Shown here: positions 21,549 through 31,901 of the stretch, piece by piece | Layout of the letters: each line of letters begins with the position of its first letter | How positions within the stretch are numbered: position 1 is the stretch's first letter | Assembly: GCA_027625915.1 (NCBI GenBank) | Contig: JANTQA010000047.1 | Span: forward strand, 6,386,001 to 6,450,000 | Direction of reading: 5' to 3' | DNA from: Anaeramoeba flamelloides | Lineage: Eukaryota; Metamonada; Anaeramoebidae | DNA: 64,000 nt | Notes under the pieces: model-generated | Seen by the model: only the letters and a program-made list of their open reading frames with translations | What the model was told of the DNA's origin: nothing | The model's database searches: none | Program-made: the position numbers and the translations under genes

Positions 21549-21875
21549 TATTGAATACTAATTCATTTTTTAACACAACTATGAGGACAAATTACATGAT
21601 TTGTATTTAAATTCTTATTCAAATAGCACAAAAATTCCAAATAATTTTATTTTTTTATACAATTGATTAAGTATTGAAATAAATTTGATGAGTAAATCTT
21701 TTGTATAAAGAATGGATAATTATTCTAAATTCAAAGATTTTTTTAATAATTTACTAAATAATAGATTTCAAAGATTAGAAAGAAATAGAAAAAGTTATTT
21801 TTTGATTTTATTATTCTGATACATTTTTTTAAATTGATGAGTTAAAGTCAAGCATAGATTTTAAAACAAGTAATT

Positions 21876-22970
21876 TTTTTTTTTATTATTATTATTTCGA
21901 GGGGGGGATATTATTTTCATCTTACTACCCCACTTTGTAAATATTTGTTGAGAAATTTCAATAAAGAGACATAAAATATTTATCATTACCTAATGATAAA
22001 ATCATCAATAGGTCTTTGTTTTGAATAATATCAAGAATATTATTCTGTATTATTTTTGTTTTTGAATTAATAATAAATCCAAAAATTTCGATTTTTTCTA
22101 TAGAATGGGCAGTCCCAGAGAAAATGATCGATATCTTCGATAATTTCCAGATTAGAATGATTATTGCATAAGTTGTAGAATTTTTTTTTAATTATTTAGT
22201 CATAAATATATGAATATCTGCTTGATAATTTGTGAAATTTCTTAATTTTAAAATAGAAGTTGAACCTACCATTATGAATACAAAACAGTTTTCTGATAAT
22301 ATTATTATATCTAATAATTTTTAAATATTCTTAACCCTTCCATCCAGAACTATTTTACATTAATTTTTATAAAAATTATTTAAATTTACTTTTAAGAATT
22401 TTAAAATTTCTATTTCCCAATTGATATTTTAATCTTTTTTTTTGAAAAATTTTAATTTTTGTGAAATAGACGATCAAACTCTAGTATTTCTAATTTTTTT
22501 TTGATTTTATATCCTCTTTTGTAAATTGATATTCCGACCTGGTCAATTTTAAATCAGTTTTATAAATTATTCTGAGAGAGTGTGGATTGATTTTCAAAAT
22601 TTCGTGATTTATTTATACATACGTACATCAATAGAGTCAAATTATTTTTTATTTAGATAACAAATTACTAGCCCATCAAATAATTGGTCAATATATATTG
22701 TTTTAAAAGTTTGTAATTTTATCCCAGTAACCAATTTTATTGGATAAAAATTTTTTTAAGTTTTTTTAAACTATCTTTTACTTTTTCAATTTTTTTTTTG
22801 TATATGTTTGCCTTTTTCTTGCCAGATTCCCAAATATTTAATTTTGTATAAAATTTTTGATTTTACTTTTTTAATAATTTTTGTAACCCTTCCAAATTTT
22901 TAATAGTTTAATAAATTATTTATAATTTTTTTGTCAATTTCTGAAAAAAATACTATTCTGTAAATACAAT
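21876..22970 (-). mobile_element. LINE relic, minus strand
   Basis: Read on the minus strand, broken frames give KYLGIWQEKGKHIQKK (about 22840-22790), typical of the segment after the reverse-transcriptase palm. Further on comes the motif Cys-x2-Cys ... DHFLWDCPFYRKNR (about 22170-22080), the LINE C-terminal zinc-knuckle-like signature. The 3' end runs out near 21880 into an (AAT)n/A-rich tail. It is 5'-truncated, with several stops and shifts. It abuts the family E element at 22976. Confidence 0.65.
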
Positions 22971-22975
22971 AATTA

Positions 22976-23502
22976 AATAATTTCCAAAATTTTGGAAACA
23001 CTTTAAACAGTTGAAAAAATAACAACTCCACACTTTACATTCGCATTGGAAATAAATTTTGATTTTACATACTATTTCATTTTTTTGTCGTTTTTATTTT
23101 CATTTTATTTTTTCCAGTTAGTAAATCTGTTTGGTTCGATCTTGAATTTTTTTACGATAGTTGATAGAACTTTAGTTTTGAGTTTATTAAATATAAAAAT
23201 CCACATACAATTGGTTGATGGTATCTTATCATTTTCTTCGATCAATAATTTTTGATGAAATTTCAACAAATTTACCAATACATTTTTTGTTACACTGGTT
23301 TCATTATTTCTGAAGCTCCAATTTTTTTTGTTTTACATTTTTTTCTTTTATTTGAATGAAAATGATTAAGTGGTAAAAAAATTAATAACTCTTTAACTTA
23401 AATGTGTTTTTATATTACATTGTTAAAAATATAATAAATTGAGATTTTTTTTTTCTTGCCTATATTTGATTATGGGTGTATCCAATTTGTTGGAATGGGG
23501 TT
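22976..23502. mobile_element. Family E TIR element, copy 2 (inverted relative to 5749)
   Basis: Termini AATTTCCAAAATTTTGGA on the left and TCCAATTTGTTGGAATGGGG on the right are inverted relatives. TA flanks lie at 22974-22975 and 23503-23504. Length about 527 bases, matching the 532 of copy 1. Contains the peptide-coding trace [11 protein letters not shown] in the plus direction (around 23200-23230). Confidence 0.75.
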
Positions 23503-23504
23503 TA

Positions 23505-23842
23505 GTTGGAATGTTCTAAAAAATTTGATATTATTTTTCTGAAATTTCAAAATATTTATCTCAAAAAATATTATTTAATTTTCTAAAATCGTGGTAGAAT
23601 GGTATTTAATATTTTATTTTTTAATAAATAAAGTTCCCAAATAAACCAAAAAAAAAAAAAAAAAAATGAAAAAAACAAACGGAAAAGGGAAGAAAAAAAG
23701 ACTCAGTAATATTGAAATACTTTAATAAAATAAAAAAATTGATTCTTTTAACAGATATGAATCAATTAAATTGACTAATTCAATAGAGAAATAAAAATAA
23801 AACTCACAATATCCTTTTCTAAAAAGGATATATTGAAAACAA
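23505..23842. other. AT-rich spacer
   Basis: A-runs and AT-rich sequence between two TIR elements; no gene or repeat identified. Confidence 0.4.
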
Positions 23843-23845
23843 TAA

Positions 23846-24105
23846 CCCTAATAAAAAAAGTTCTTTATAACATGTTATAAGCGTGTTGTAAAGGTGTTAT
23901 AAACGTTTTAAATGTTATAAACTTTTATAATAAAAAATTTAATAACATAAATGTTCGTTTTAAAATGTGTTATAAAAATTGTAACTTGTTATAAGACCGT
24001 TATAAGAATATTTTTTAAAAAAATATTGAAAAATCAGCATATAAAAGGAATTTTTGTTATAAAAATGTTATATAGATGTTATTAAAAAAATTTTTTTTAT
24101 TAGGG
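23846..24105. mobile_element. 260-bp TIR element with TAA target, family T copy 1
   Basis: Ends CCCTAATAAAAAAA and its complement TTTTTTTATTAGGG. TAA is duplicated at 23843-23845 and 24106-24108. The interior carries many copies of GTTATAA/TTATAAC. A three-base TWA target is the PIF/Harbinger habit, so this family is probably unrelated to the TA-flanked ones. A second copy, inverted, is at 36342-36602. Confidence 0.85.
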
Positions 24106-24344
24106 TAACAATTATTTTTTTTTTTTTTTTTTTTTTTGTGAATCTTCGAAAATAATCAATTTTGATAACATTTGTATAGAAAATTTTATATAAAGAAGAC
24201 CAAAATATAATATAAATAAAATCTAGAAATTCAACTTAATTATTAATTATACCTTGAAAATAATTCTGATAAAGAAATCAAATAAATCTCATAAAAATAA
24301 TTGTTATTTTGATAACTTTATCGTTTAATATTTGATCTTCAATT

Positions 24345-24608
24345 ATGAGTGTAGAAATTAGTAAAATATTTTTTTTTCGTTTTTTTTTTTTTATTTTAAA
24401 ATTTTTGAAATTTAATAAATTATTAGTATTAATATATATATATATATTCAATGACTATAAAATATTTCGATTTCATTGTAGTTTTAAAGTGTTAACACCC
24501 CCCCCTGTATTTAAGGATTTTAGAAAAAAAGAAATAGACTTTTTAATTTATATACAAGAAGCGGTAGATTTTAAACAGATTATTTTTATAAAATATAATA
24601 AAAAATAA
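24345..24608 (+). other. Possible small ORF of unknown function
   Basis: ATG-started 87-codon frame. The first half is Phe/Ile-rich and looks like translated T-runs. The last 40 residues (PPPVFKDFRKKEIDFLIY and onward) look more protein-like and follow a possible acceptor (CATTGTAG at about 24480). It might be a spliced micro-gene or a remnant. No recognised family. Confidence 0.15.
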
Positions 24609-24824
24609 TTAAAGAAATATTACAAAAATCAAAAAAAAAAAAAAAAATGTAAAAAAGTGAAAATATTATTTCAATTTTGAAATTTTCAAAAAAAATATTT
24701 TCTTCTATTATCTATGCAAACTCTTTAAACACCTACAATATACCATTACAACTGGGCCCATTTGACTGAAAAATCATTATATAAATGTTTTAACTTTATT
24801 ACTGTCAAAGTAGACACAACAATT

Positions 24825-25150
24825 TTTTCAAATATTCATTATTTCTGTGAATTGTGTTTTTAAAGAAAAAAGAAGAAATAAGTAGAATAATACAGATTCA
24901 AATATAACTAATATCAATCTGAAATAAAACAATAATACAATTATTGTTCTAAAAAATTTCAAAAAAAAAAATCTTGTCCATATTGAGAAAAACAACAAAG
25001 TTTATTTTGATCTTTGATTGAAGATCTAATAAATTTTCAATAATAATTTATAATATTTCTGTACAATCATTTTCAGTTTCAATAACATTATAATAGCACT
25101 TTTTTACTAAGGGAATATCGTTCTTGCAATAAAAGAAAAAATTCTAATCA
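24825..25150. repeat. Dispersed repeat, family D copy 2
   Basis: Second copy of the 5380-5700 repeat in the same orientation, with the same ordered blocks. No inverted termini seen. Confidence 0.55.
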
Positions 25151-26354
25151 ATTTCGAAAGAAAAGAAAATCAAAAAAAAGTAAAAGGTGAAAAAATGATT
25201 TCAATTTTAAAATTTTCAAGTTTTGATTTTTTCTTTTAATCTCCATCCAAAACCTCTAAAAATCAATAATTTGACCATAAAAAATGGGCCAATTTGACGG
25301 GAAAATGGATAATATATTTATCAAAAATCTGAAAAAAATAAATAAAAATCAATCTACAACAATTTATTTATCAATTTAATTTTTATCAACAATATTTTAA
25401 TATTATACAATAACAACGATAATTATAAATCAAATAATATTTTAATTTTATAACAACTTGACCTTCATTTTTTATAGAAAATAGAAATGAAATAATATTT
25501 ACAAATTATATTTTAATTGATCTAAAGTTCTTTTATATTAATCCAAAAACTATAATTTTTTAATTATTGTTTTTTCAAAATCTTTTAATTAATAATCAGT
25601 TTTTTTTTTTTTTTTTTTTTAATTTTTAATGTTTTTCAAATATGAATCCAAAAATTAAAAAAAAAAAAAAAAAATTCTAATCTAATTAATTAACAATTTG
25701 AATTAAAGTTTAAAGTTTTATCTCATGTCCTTCCTTTTCTTTTTTTTTTAGTCGATATTTTTATGGATTTATCCCCTTAACAGATACATCAGAAAATTAA
25801 TATCCAAGTAAATAGACTATGTTTCTATTAATTGGGGAAAATAATTTATTAATAAATAATAAATATTTATATTTCTAAAATAATACTATTACTATAGATG
25901 GTAGAAGGATTTAAATCGAATCAAACCACAAGTAGTTATTTATGGTCTTATTTTAGATTGCAAAAATGTATTATTTATTAAAAACTTATTAATATTGCAT
26001 TTTACTCTGATTTTTTTTTTTTAATTAAGGTTATACAATCCAATAAAAATATTTTCCACATATATATAACATAAAAATCTGAGGTGATATTTAGAGAAGA
26101 AAAGAAAATTGATTTGGATCAATAAAAAAAGAGGGAAAATACTTTTTAAAAAAATTCATTGAATGTAATTTTTTTTTTGTTTAAATTCAATCAAAAATAT
26201 CTTACAATTAAATCAAAAAGTAAAAGAAATTAAGTTTTGATAATATTAGAATCTTTTTAAAAAAATAAAAAATAAAAAAAAAAATCATTTTTTTTTTTTT
26301 TTTCATAAATTAATCATCCTTGAAAATCAAACAACGCCAAATACGGTAATAAAA
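25151..26354. other. AT-rich spacer, nothing recognised
   Basis: Long T and A runs (e.g. 25601-25620, 25658-25674, 26288-26303). No gene or clear repeat found up to the end of the ankyrin-BTB relic. Confidence 0.4.
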
Positions 26355-29216
26355 TTAGATAAAGTTTCGATATACTAAAGTAAATTTTAATCTTTTGGTA
26401 TCCTTTCGATTAAATAAATGTACAAGATCAATAATTTGGTCAATATTGTTTTTGTTAATCAATTTATAATTAAATTTGTTTGTATATAAAAATTTGAAAA
26501 ATATCTGAAAAATAATTTTATCAGATTTCCCATAATCTTTCAAATGGTTATTCTGGTATTCATTTGTAATTTTGAACAAGTTTAATAATGTTGGGGTTCG
26601 AATAAATAATAGAAATTTATGAATTATGATTTTTTCATTATTTTTTAAGAAATAAGTGAAATTCTTGGATTTTTTTGTTTGATATAAATCTTTCAAATCG
26701 GATTTCAAGGATGATTGCTTAGTATTTACTAATTTTAACTGTTTAAAAATATATTTGCATTTTAACAAATCCTTTGAATTAAAATCCCCATATACCCAAT
26801 CATAAAAGATTTTTTCGTGTTCTTCATTATTCGACTTTCTTAAAATATCATTGACATCTTGGAATGGTATTTTTGTTCTTAATTCAATCATTTGCTTATG
26901 AAACTCATTTGTATTTAAATCGATATCATTTTCCTGTAAATAATTATAAAAGCTTGTAAAATCTTTCTCAATGGAATTATTTATATTAAATAAAGGATCT
27001 ATTAAATCCCATTTGAATAAATTTCCATAATGATCACTTAATTTTGCACCAACGCCCTGTAAATAGACAATAATATGCAAAATGTTTGTAATTTTATCTG
27101 TATTTTTTTGCACTTGTGATTTATTAAGAAATTTTTTATAATTTTTTTATTAATATTTAAATGATCAATCTTTTTGATAATCTTTTCAAATTTTTTTATT
27201 ATTTGAGATTGATTTTCTTTGAGATTGATCTGTTTCAATACATTAACACCATTTTTTTCTTTTTTTGCCATCCCACAAATATACTTGTTCTCTTTTTTCT
27301 TTCTGTTCATTTCATTCTTTCTTTGGCTTTTATTCGTAAAAGAATAACAAATTTTCATCAGTTTTGTTAATAAATGGATTAACAAATATTCCCCCCACTG
27401 ATCTTTTCTAATATTATTTTGCAATTCACATTCTTTTATTAGATTAGGGTTCTTATTGAATATAAATTCAATTAAATGAAGGTTTTGAGTTTTGAAACAA
27501 ATTTGCTGAAATAAAGTTCTCCAATACTTGAGTTTTTTATTTATTAATAAAATTGTTTTTGAAAAAACAATCCCAGCATTTAAGCCCAAATTAATAATTT
27601 GATCCAAAAAATTGAAGTCAATTTTTCCTTCTTTTAAGCTAGACAATAATAGTATTCTTTTTAAAACCACTTTTTTTTTATAATTGTTGTTAGTTTTGTG
27701 TTTGTTCTTGTTGGTAATTTGGGTTTCATTGTGGCCAATTTTAAGGTTTAAATTATCAAAAATTTCCAGATCAAAATCATAAGGAAGAAATATAGTACAA
27801 ATTTTTAAACATTGTTTGAAATCCATTTTATCAAGGCACAATAAAAATAATTCCCAGTTCGGTGTATTATCATGCTTATCCTTAACAAAGTTATCAAACA
27901 GATATTCAATAATTTCCTTTCTAATAGAAGGATTTAAAAAGCATTGTTCAAAATATTTGATTGCATTCAGGTTGATCATTTTTTGAAATTGCTCTAGATT
28001 TAAAGTGGTAACAACTTTGAGAATCTCAAGATCAATTTTGCTTGTTGACAAAAACAAAGAAATAAATTGTTAAAATTTTTTGGGATCTTCTTCATTAAGA
28101 CAATAACAAATAAACAGCGAAATAATTTCTTGATTTATATTTGATAAAGTAAATAGTAAATCAAATATCATTAAAGATTGATATTTTTCATTCTTGTTCT
28201 TGTTATTGTTCTTGTTATTGTTATTGTTCTTGTTCTTTCTTTTGTTCTTTCTTTTGTTCTTGTTCTTACTCTTGTTAGTGTTCTTGTTCTTTATGGTTTT
28301 TATTTGTGATATTTTTTGCCTCAAGGAATGGTTTAATAAAAGATATTCGAATATTTTGGTTGAGTAAATTTGATTTTCTAATAAATAATGGAATGCGGTA
28401 TGCCCGTGGTTGTCTTTTAAAAATTGATAGCCACCTTGATAACTCTTGAGAAAAATTTTAATGATTTCCAAATCAAGTGATCCGTTTGCAAACAAATAGT
28501 GGAGTGCTGTTTTTCCTTTTGAATCCTGAACATTTAAATCCATTTGCTGATAGTTCAAAAACAGCAACAAATTCTTTTTTGTAAGAAACTTGCTTGCACA
28601 GAAACACATTAAGGGTGTTTTCGATTTGTGATCCCTGATATTGAAAAAAATATCTCGGAACTGTGTGCCGAAATATTGAACAAGATCGTAAAATAAATTG
28701 TTCTCATTTTTGTTTTTTAATAAATAATGGAAACAATTCCTTTCTTTTTTGTCTTGAAGAAAAAAAATCAACACCGCTTTCAAACAAACAACCTAAAATT
28801 TTTGGATTAATTGTTGGGTTTTGGCACAACACCATCAGTGGGGTAACACCAAATTTATTTGGGCAATTGAAGTCCTAAAATTGGAAATTGTTATCATACA
28901 TCTTGGAGATAAATTTTTTGTCGATTCTTTCTGTTTTACAATAGCAAATAAAGAGCCCTTCAGTGTTTTTTTCATTACTGTTGACAAGAAATTGAGAAGA
29001 GCTGTCTTCAATTTGTAAAGTAATTGTGTCTTGTTGATGAATCTTAAATTGGAATATGTGGCTTTGATTTTGTTTTTGTTTTTAGCTTTTGGTGTTGTTT
29101 TTCTGTTTTGGTTTTTTGAAATCCGCACTCAAGTCACGAAACCCCAAAAAATTTATAAAGTCAATGTCGCTAATTAAATTAAATTGATCTTCAAAATAGA
29201 ATTTATGTGCAGTCAT
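26355..29216 (-). pseudogene. Ankyrin-repeat/BTB protein pseudogene
   Basis: Read from ATG at 29216 downward. Ankyrin-like units are visible: NKFGVTPLMVLCQ, HKSKTPLMCFCASKF, DSKGKTALHYLFANGSLDLE and DNHGHTAFHYLLENQ, then a Lys/Asn-rich spacer (about 28180-28290) and further helices. A BTB/POZ-like end follows (FTYFLKNNEKIIIHKFLLF and later FKFLYTNKFN). Intact members of this architecture act as BTB adaptors, for example with cullin-3 ligases. Here the frame is broken: stops at 29084-29082, 28877-28875 and 28072-28070, and frame changes near the T8 run at about 28755 and the A7 run at about 27110. Because eL19 and Rab7 use TAA normally, recoding is unlikely. It is either a real pseudogene or partly homopolymer sequencing error, but the in-frame stops favour decay. 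Confidence 0.75.
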
Positions 29217-29524
29217 TTATTTTTTCTTATTTTGGAAAAAACAATTAGGAAAAAATTGAATATTAAAAAGAATTTTTAACAGTGAGCAATTATTTTGTTG
29301 TTCTCTTGAGAAGATTTCAAGACAAACAATTACTCAATTCCAAATAATAAGATATTGTCCTTTTTCTTTGTTCTTGAGAAGAAGAAAATTTGTCTTCAAA
29401 AAGGTTACTGGTTTTCAACTATATTTTTACAATTTTATTTTTAATTAATTCGAAAAATCTACCAGTAGAAGTTTTAAAAATCATTGATTTTTCACTAGAG
29501 GGGTTTTTTAGAACTTGGTGATCA
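29217..29524. other. Spacer upstream of the ankyrin-BTB relic
   Basis: AT-rich sequence that would hold the old promoter of the minus-strand gene; nothing specific recognised. Confidence 0.3.
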
Positions 29525-29526
29525 TA

Positions 29527-30002
29527 CTGTAGTCAAAATAAAGCGTGTAAAAAAATATAAAGCGTGTTTCAAAATAAAAAGCGTGTTTTTTTGTTATAGA
29601 AAACCTATACATTAACCAATCAAAGAAACCAATAATAAACCCGAAAAAAATATGGTATTGGTTTCTTAAAATTCTATTATTTAAAAGAAATTCTAAAAAT
29701 AAAGGATCAAATGGTAAAATTTATCTCAAAAAATAGAGTTAATTTTTTTGAAAATTTTAATAATAATAAAAACAAACAATTTCAAAAAAATTGAGAATAT
29801 TATGGAAAATTTTCAACTATTTACATTAATAATTTAAATTTTACTGAAAATAACCAGTTCTTTACTTTCAAAATTGATTTGAGCTCAGGTATACTATTTG
29901 GCAGAAGATTGGATGTTGTCTTGGTACAAGAATAAAAAAAAGCACGGATAATATTTTGAAACACGGATTATAGTCGTTGTGCACGCATTATTTTGATCAC
30001 TG
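29527..30002 (-). mobile_element. Family A TIR element, copy 4 (inverted)
   Basis: A 476-bp inverted copy of the 3649-4134 family. TA at 29525-29526 and 30003-30004. The left end shows three clear subterminal repeats of AAAGCGTGT within 60 bases. The right end is TTTTGATCACTG. Confidence 0.85.
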
Positions 30003-30004
30003 TA

Positions 30005-31901
30005 AAGCAAAGAAAACTTTTTAATAAAAAGAATTTTTTTAGGAATTCGGGCAAATAAGAGCGGTCAATAACTCCTCCCTTAAATAATAAAAAAAAAATA
30101 AAAAGAATTTTTTTTTTTCTCCTATCAAACCAACAGTTTTTAGATCTTTCTTTGTTTCATTTTTGAGGGATTCTGATATATTTTCGTTTAAATTTGGCAT
30201 TTATTCGTTGTCAAGTTAAAGGATTAAATATTTGTAAAATGAAAAACTTTTTTGTGGTTTTGAAGAAAAGATGGACTAATAGATAAAATTAATTTTTGAC
30301 TTTCTTCCAGAAAGAGGGTGTTATTTGTTTTTCTTCTTCTTTTTGATTTTTATAATAGTTAAAAAAAGGGCACACAACTATTCGTTGAGTATCTTTTTTT
30401 AAGGGGGTAGGTTAATTTTAGAACTTGAGTGTGTCTCAGTTTATTCGAAACCAAACCACAAAACATTTCTTTAACCAAACACATTGATATTTTCATAAAT
30501 AAGGAAGTGTAAGATTTCCTAGTATAATATATTTTCATACAAATAAAAAAAGAATAAATCGATCAAGAAAAAATAAATAAAAATACATCATTTATTTCTT
30601 GATCTTATCGGTACCATTTGATATAATTGCTTTTTTTTTTTATTTGTTTTTATCTTTAATTCTTCATGGAAATACTTTTGTTTGTTAAGTTTTTGAGAAA
30701 CAAATTAATTTTCATTTCTAAAAGAATTTTCCAAAATGAATTTAAAAAAATCCTATTTTCGTTTAGTTAGTATAATTCTAGTGTTGTTTCAGAAAAAAAG
30801 ATTTCTTTTTAATTTCTCTTTTGAAATAAAGTTTTATTGGTCAAATTTGTTTGATTTTATAATTATTTATTTTCCATTAAATTGAGAACTCAAAAAATTT
30901 TCAAATCAAGTTTTTAATTTTTTCTCTAATTTTCTTTTACTGATAAATTCAAACACTTATAATAAACTGTTTCTTCAATTTCCATTTTTCTAAATCTATC
31001 AACCCAACTTTTCAAATAGTTCTTTGGTAGGAATATTTTGAAGATCAACTAATTTTACAAAGTTACTTGATATTTGAAGCAATAAAATGTTTTATTCAAA
31101 TCTAAGGGAAAAAAATTGTAAAAGGGAAAGTGAAGTAAAAAGTTTCTGAAACCTATTTGAATTTATCAGTATTTTGGGTTGAATCTTTGTAACTTTTTTT
31201 TGATTCCCAGAATTCAAAGCTTTAATTTTGATTTTAGAAATAGTATTATTTGTATATATTTTTGTTTGATAAAAATATTTGAAAAAAGAATCTTGAAACT
31301 AAATGTGTAAAATAAAGTTTTGTAAAATAATGTTAAATAATACTGGGATAAATAATTCAAAGGTTATTATTTGTTTTTCTTCATCCAATTTAAGAAGATT
31401 TAAAGAAAAAAAAATCTTTGAAGTTAGTTTGTGGTCAATTGAATTTTTTTTTTTCATTAATTGATTTCAACAAATTTATTTTTGGAATGGTGATCTTTCA
31501 TGTTTGGTCTTCTACAAGCAAATATATGTTTCCAATAAACAAATTCTCGTGTCTATTTTTTGTTTTACTCTTTGATTAATTTCTCCCATTTGTATAAATA
31601 CATTTCGAGATCAAAAACTTAATATAATAAAACCAATATTTAATCAAAAAAATTTGTTCAAAAAATCGAAAAATTAAAGATTCAACTCTGAATTACTTTG
31701 GGTTCGTTTTCACAAATAAAAAGCGAATGTATATTTTAATTTTAAAGTTTCAAAATCTCGAGGCACTCAAAAAATATTATTCTCAGTAAAGGCTAACACA
31801 ATTAAAATTTTTTTAAAATCCAAAATTGTACTTACTACCTTAAAACAGAAATCAATAAGAACCAATCATTTTTTTATAAAAATTACACAAAGCACCTCAA
31901 A
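30005..31901. other. Intergenic region upstream of the DHYC acyltransferase
   Basis: No gene found. A block ACTCCTCCCTTAAA followed by an A-rich tail (30071-30115) recurs at 34452-34500 and may mark the 3' end of a short retroposed repeat. A palindrome around GATCAAGAA ... TTCTTGATC lies at 30558-30605. The last 100 bases are A/C-rich 5' leader. Confidence 0.4.

Noticed and set aside
26355-29216. Reassigned stop codons as explanation for the broken ankyrin-BTB frame
   Set aside because: Rab7, eL19 and the CH/PH gene end at TAA and the 59943 gene at TGA, and frame shifts are also present.
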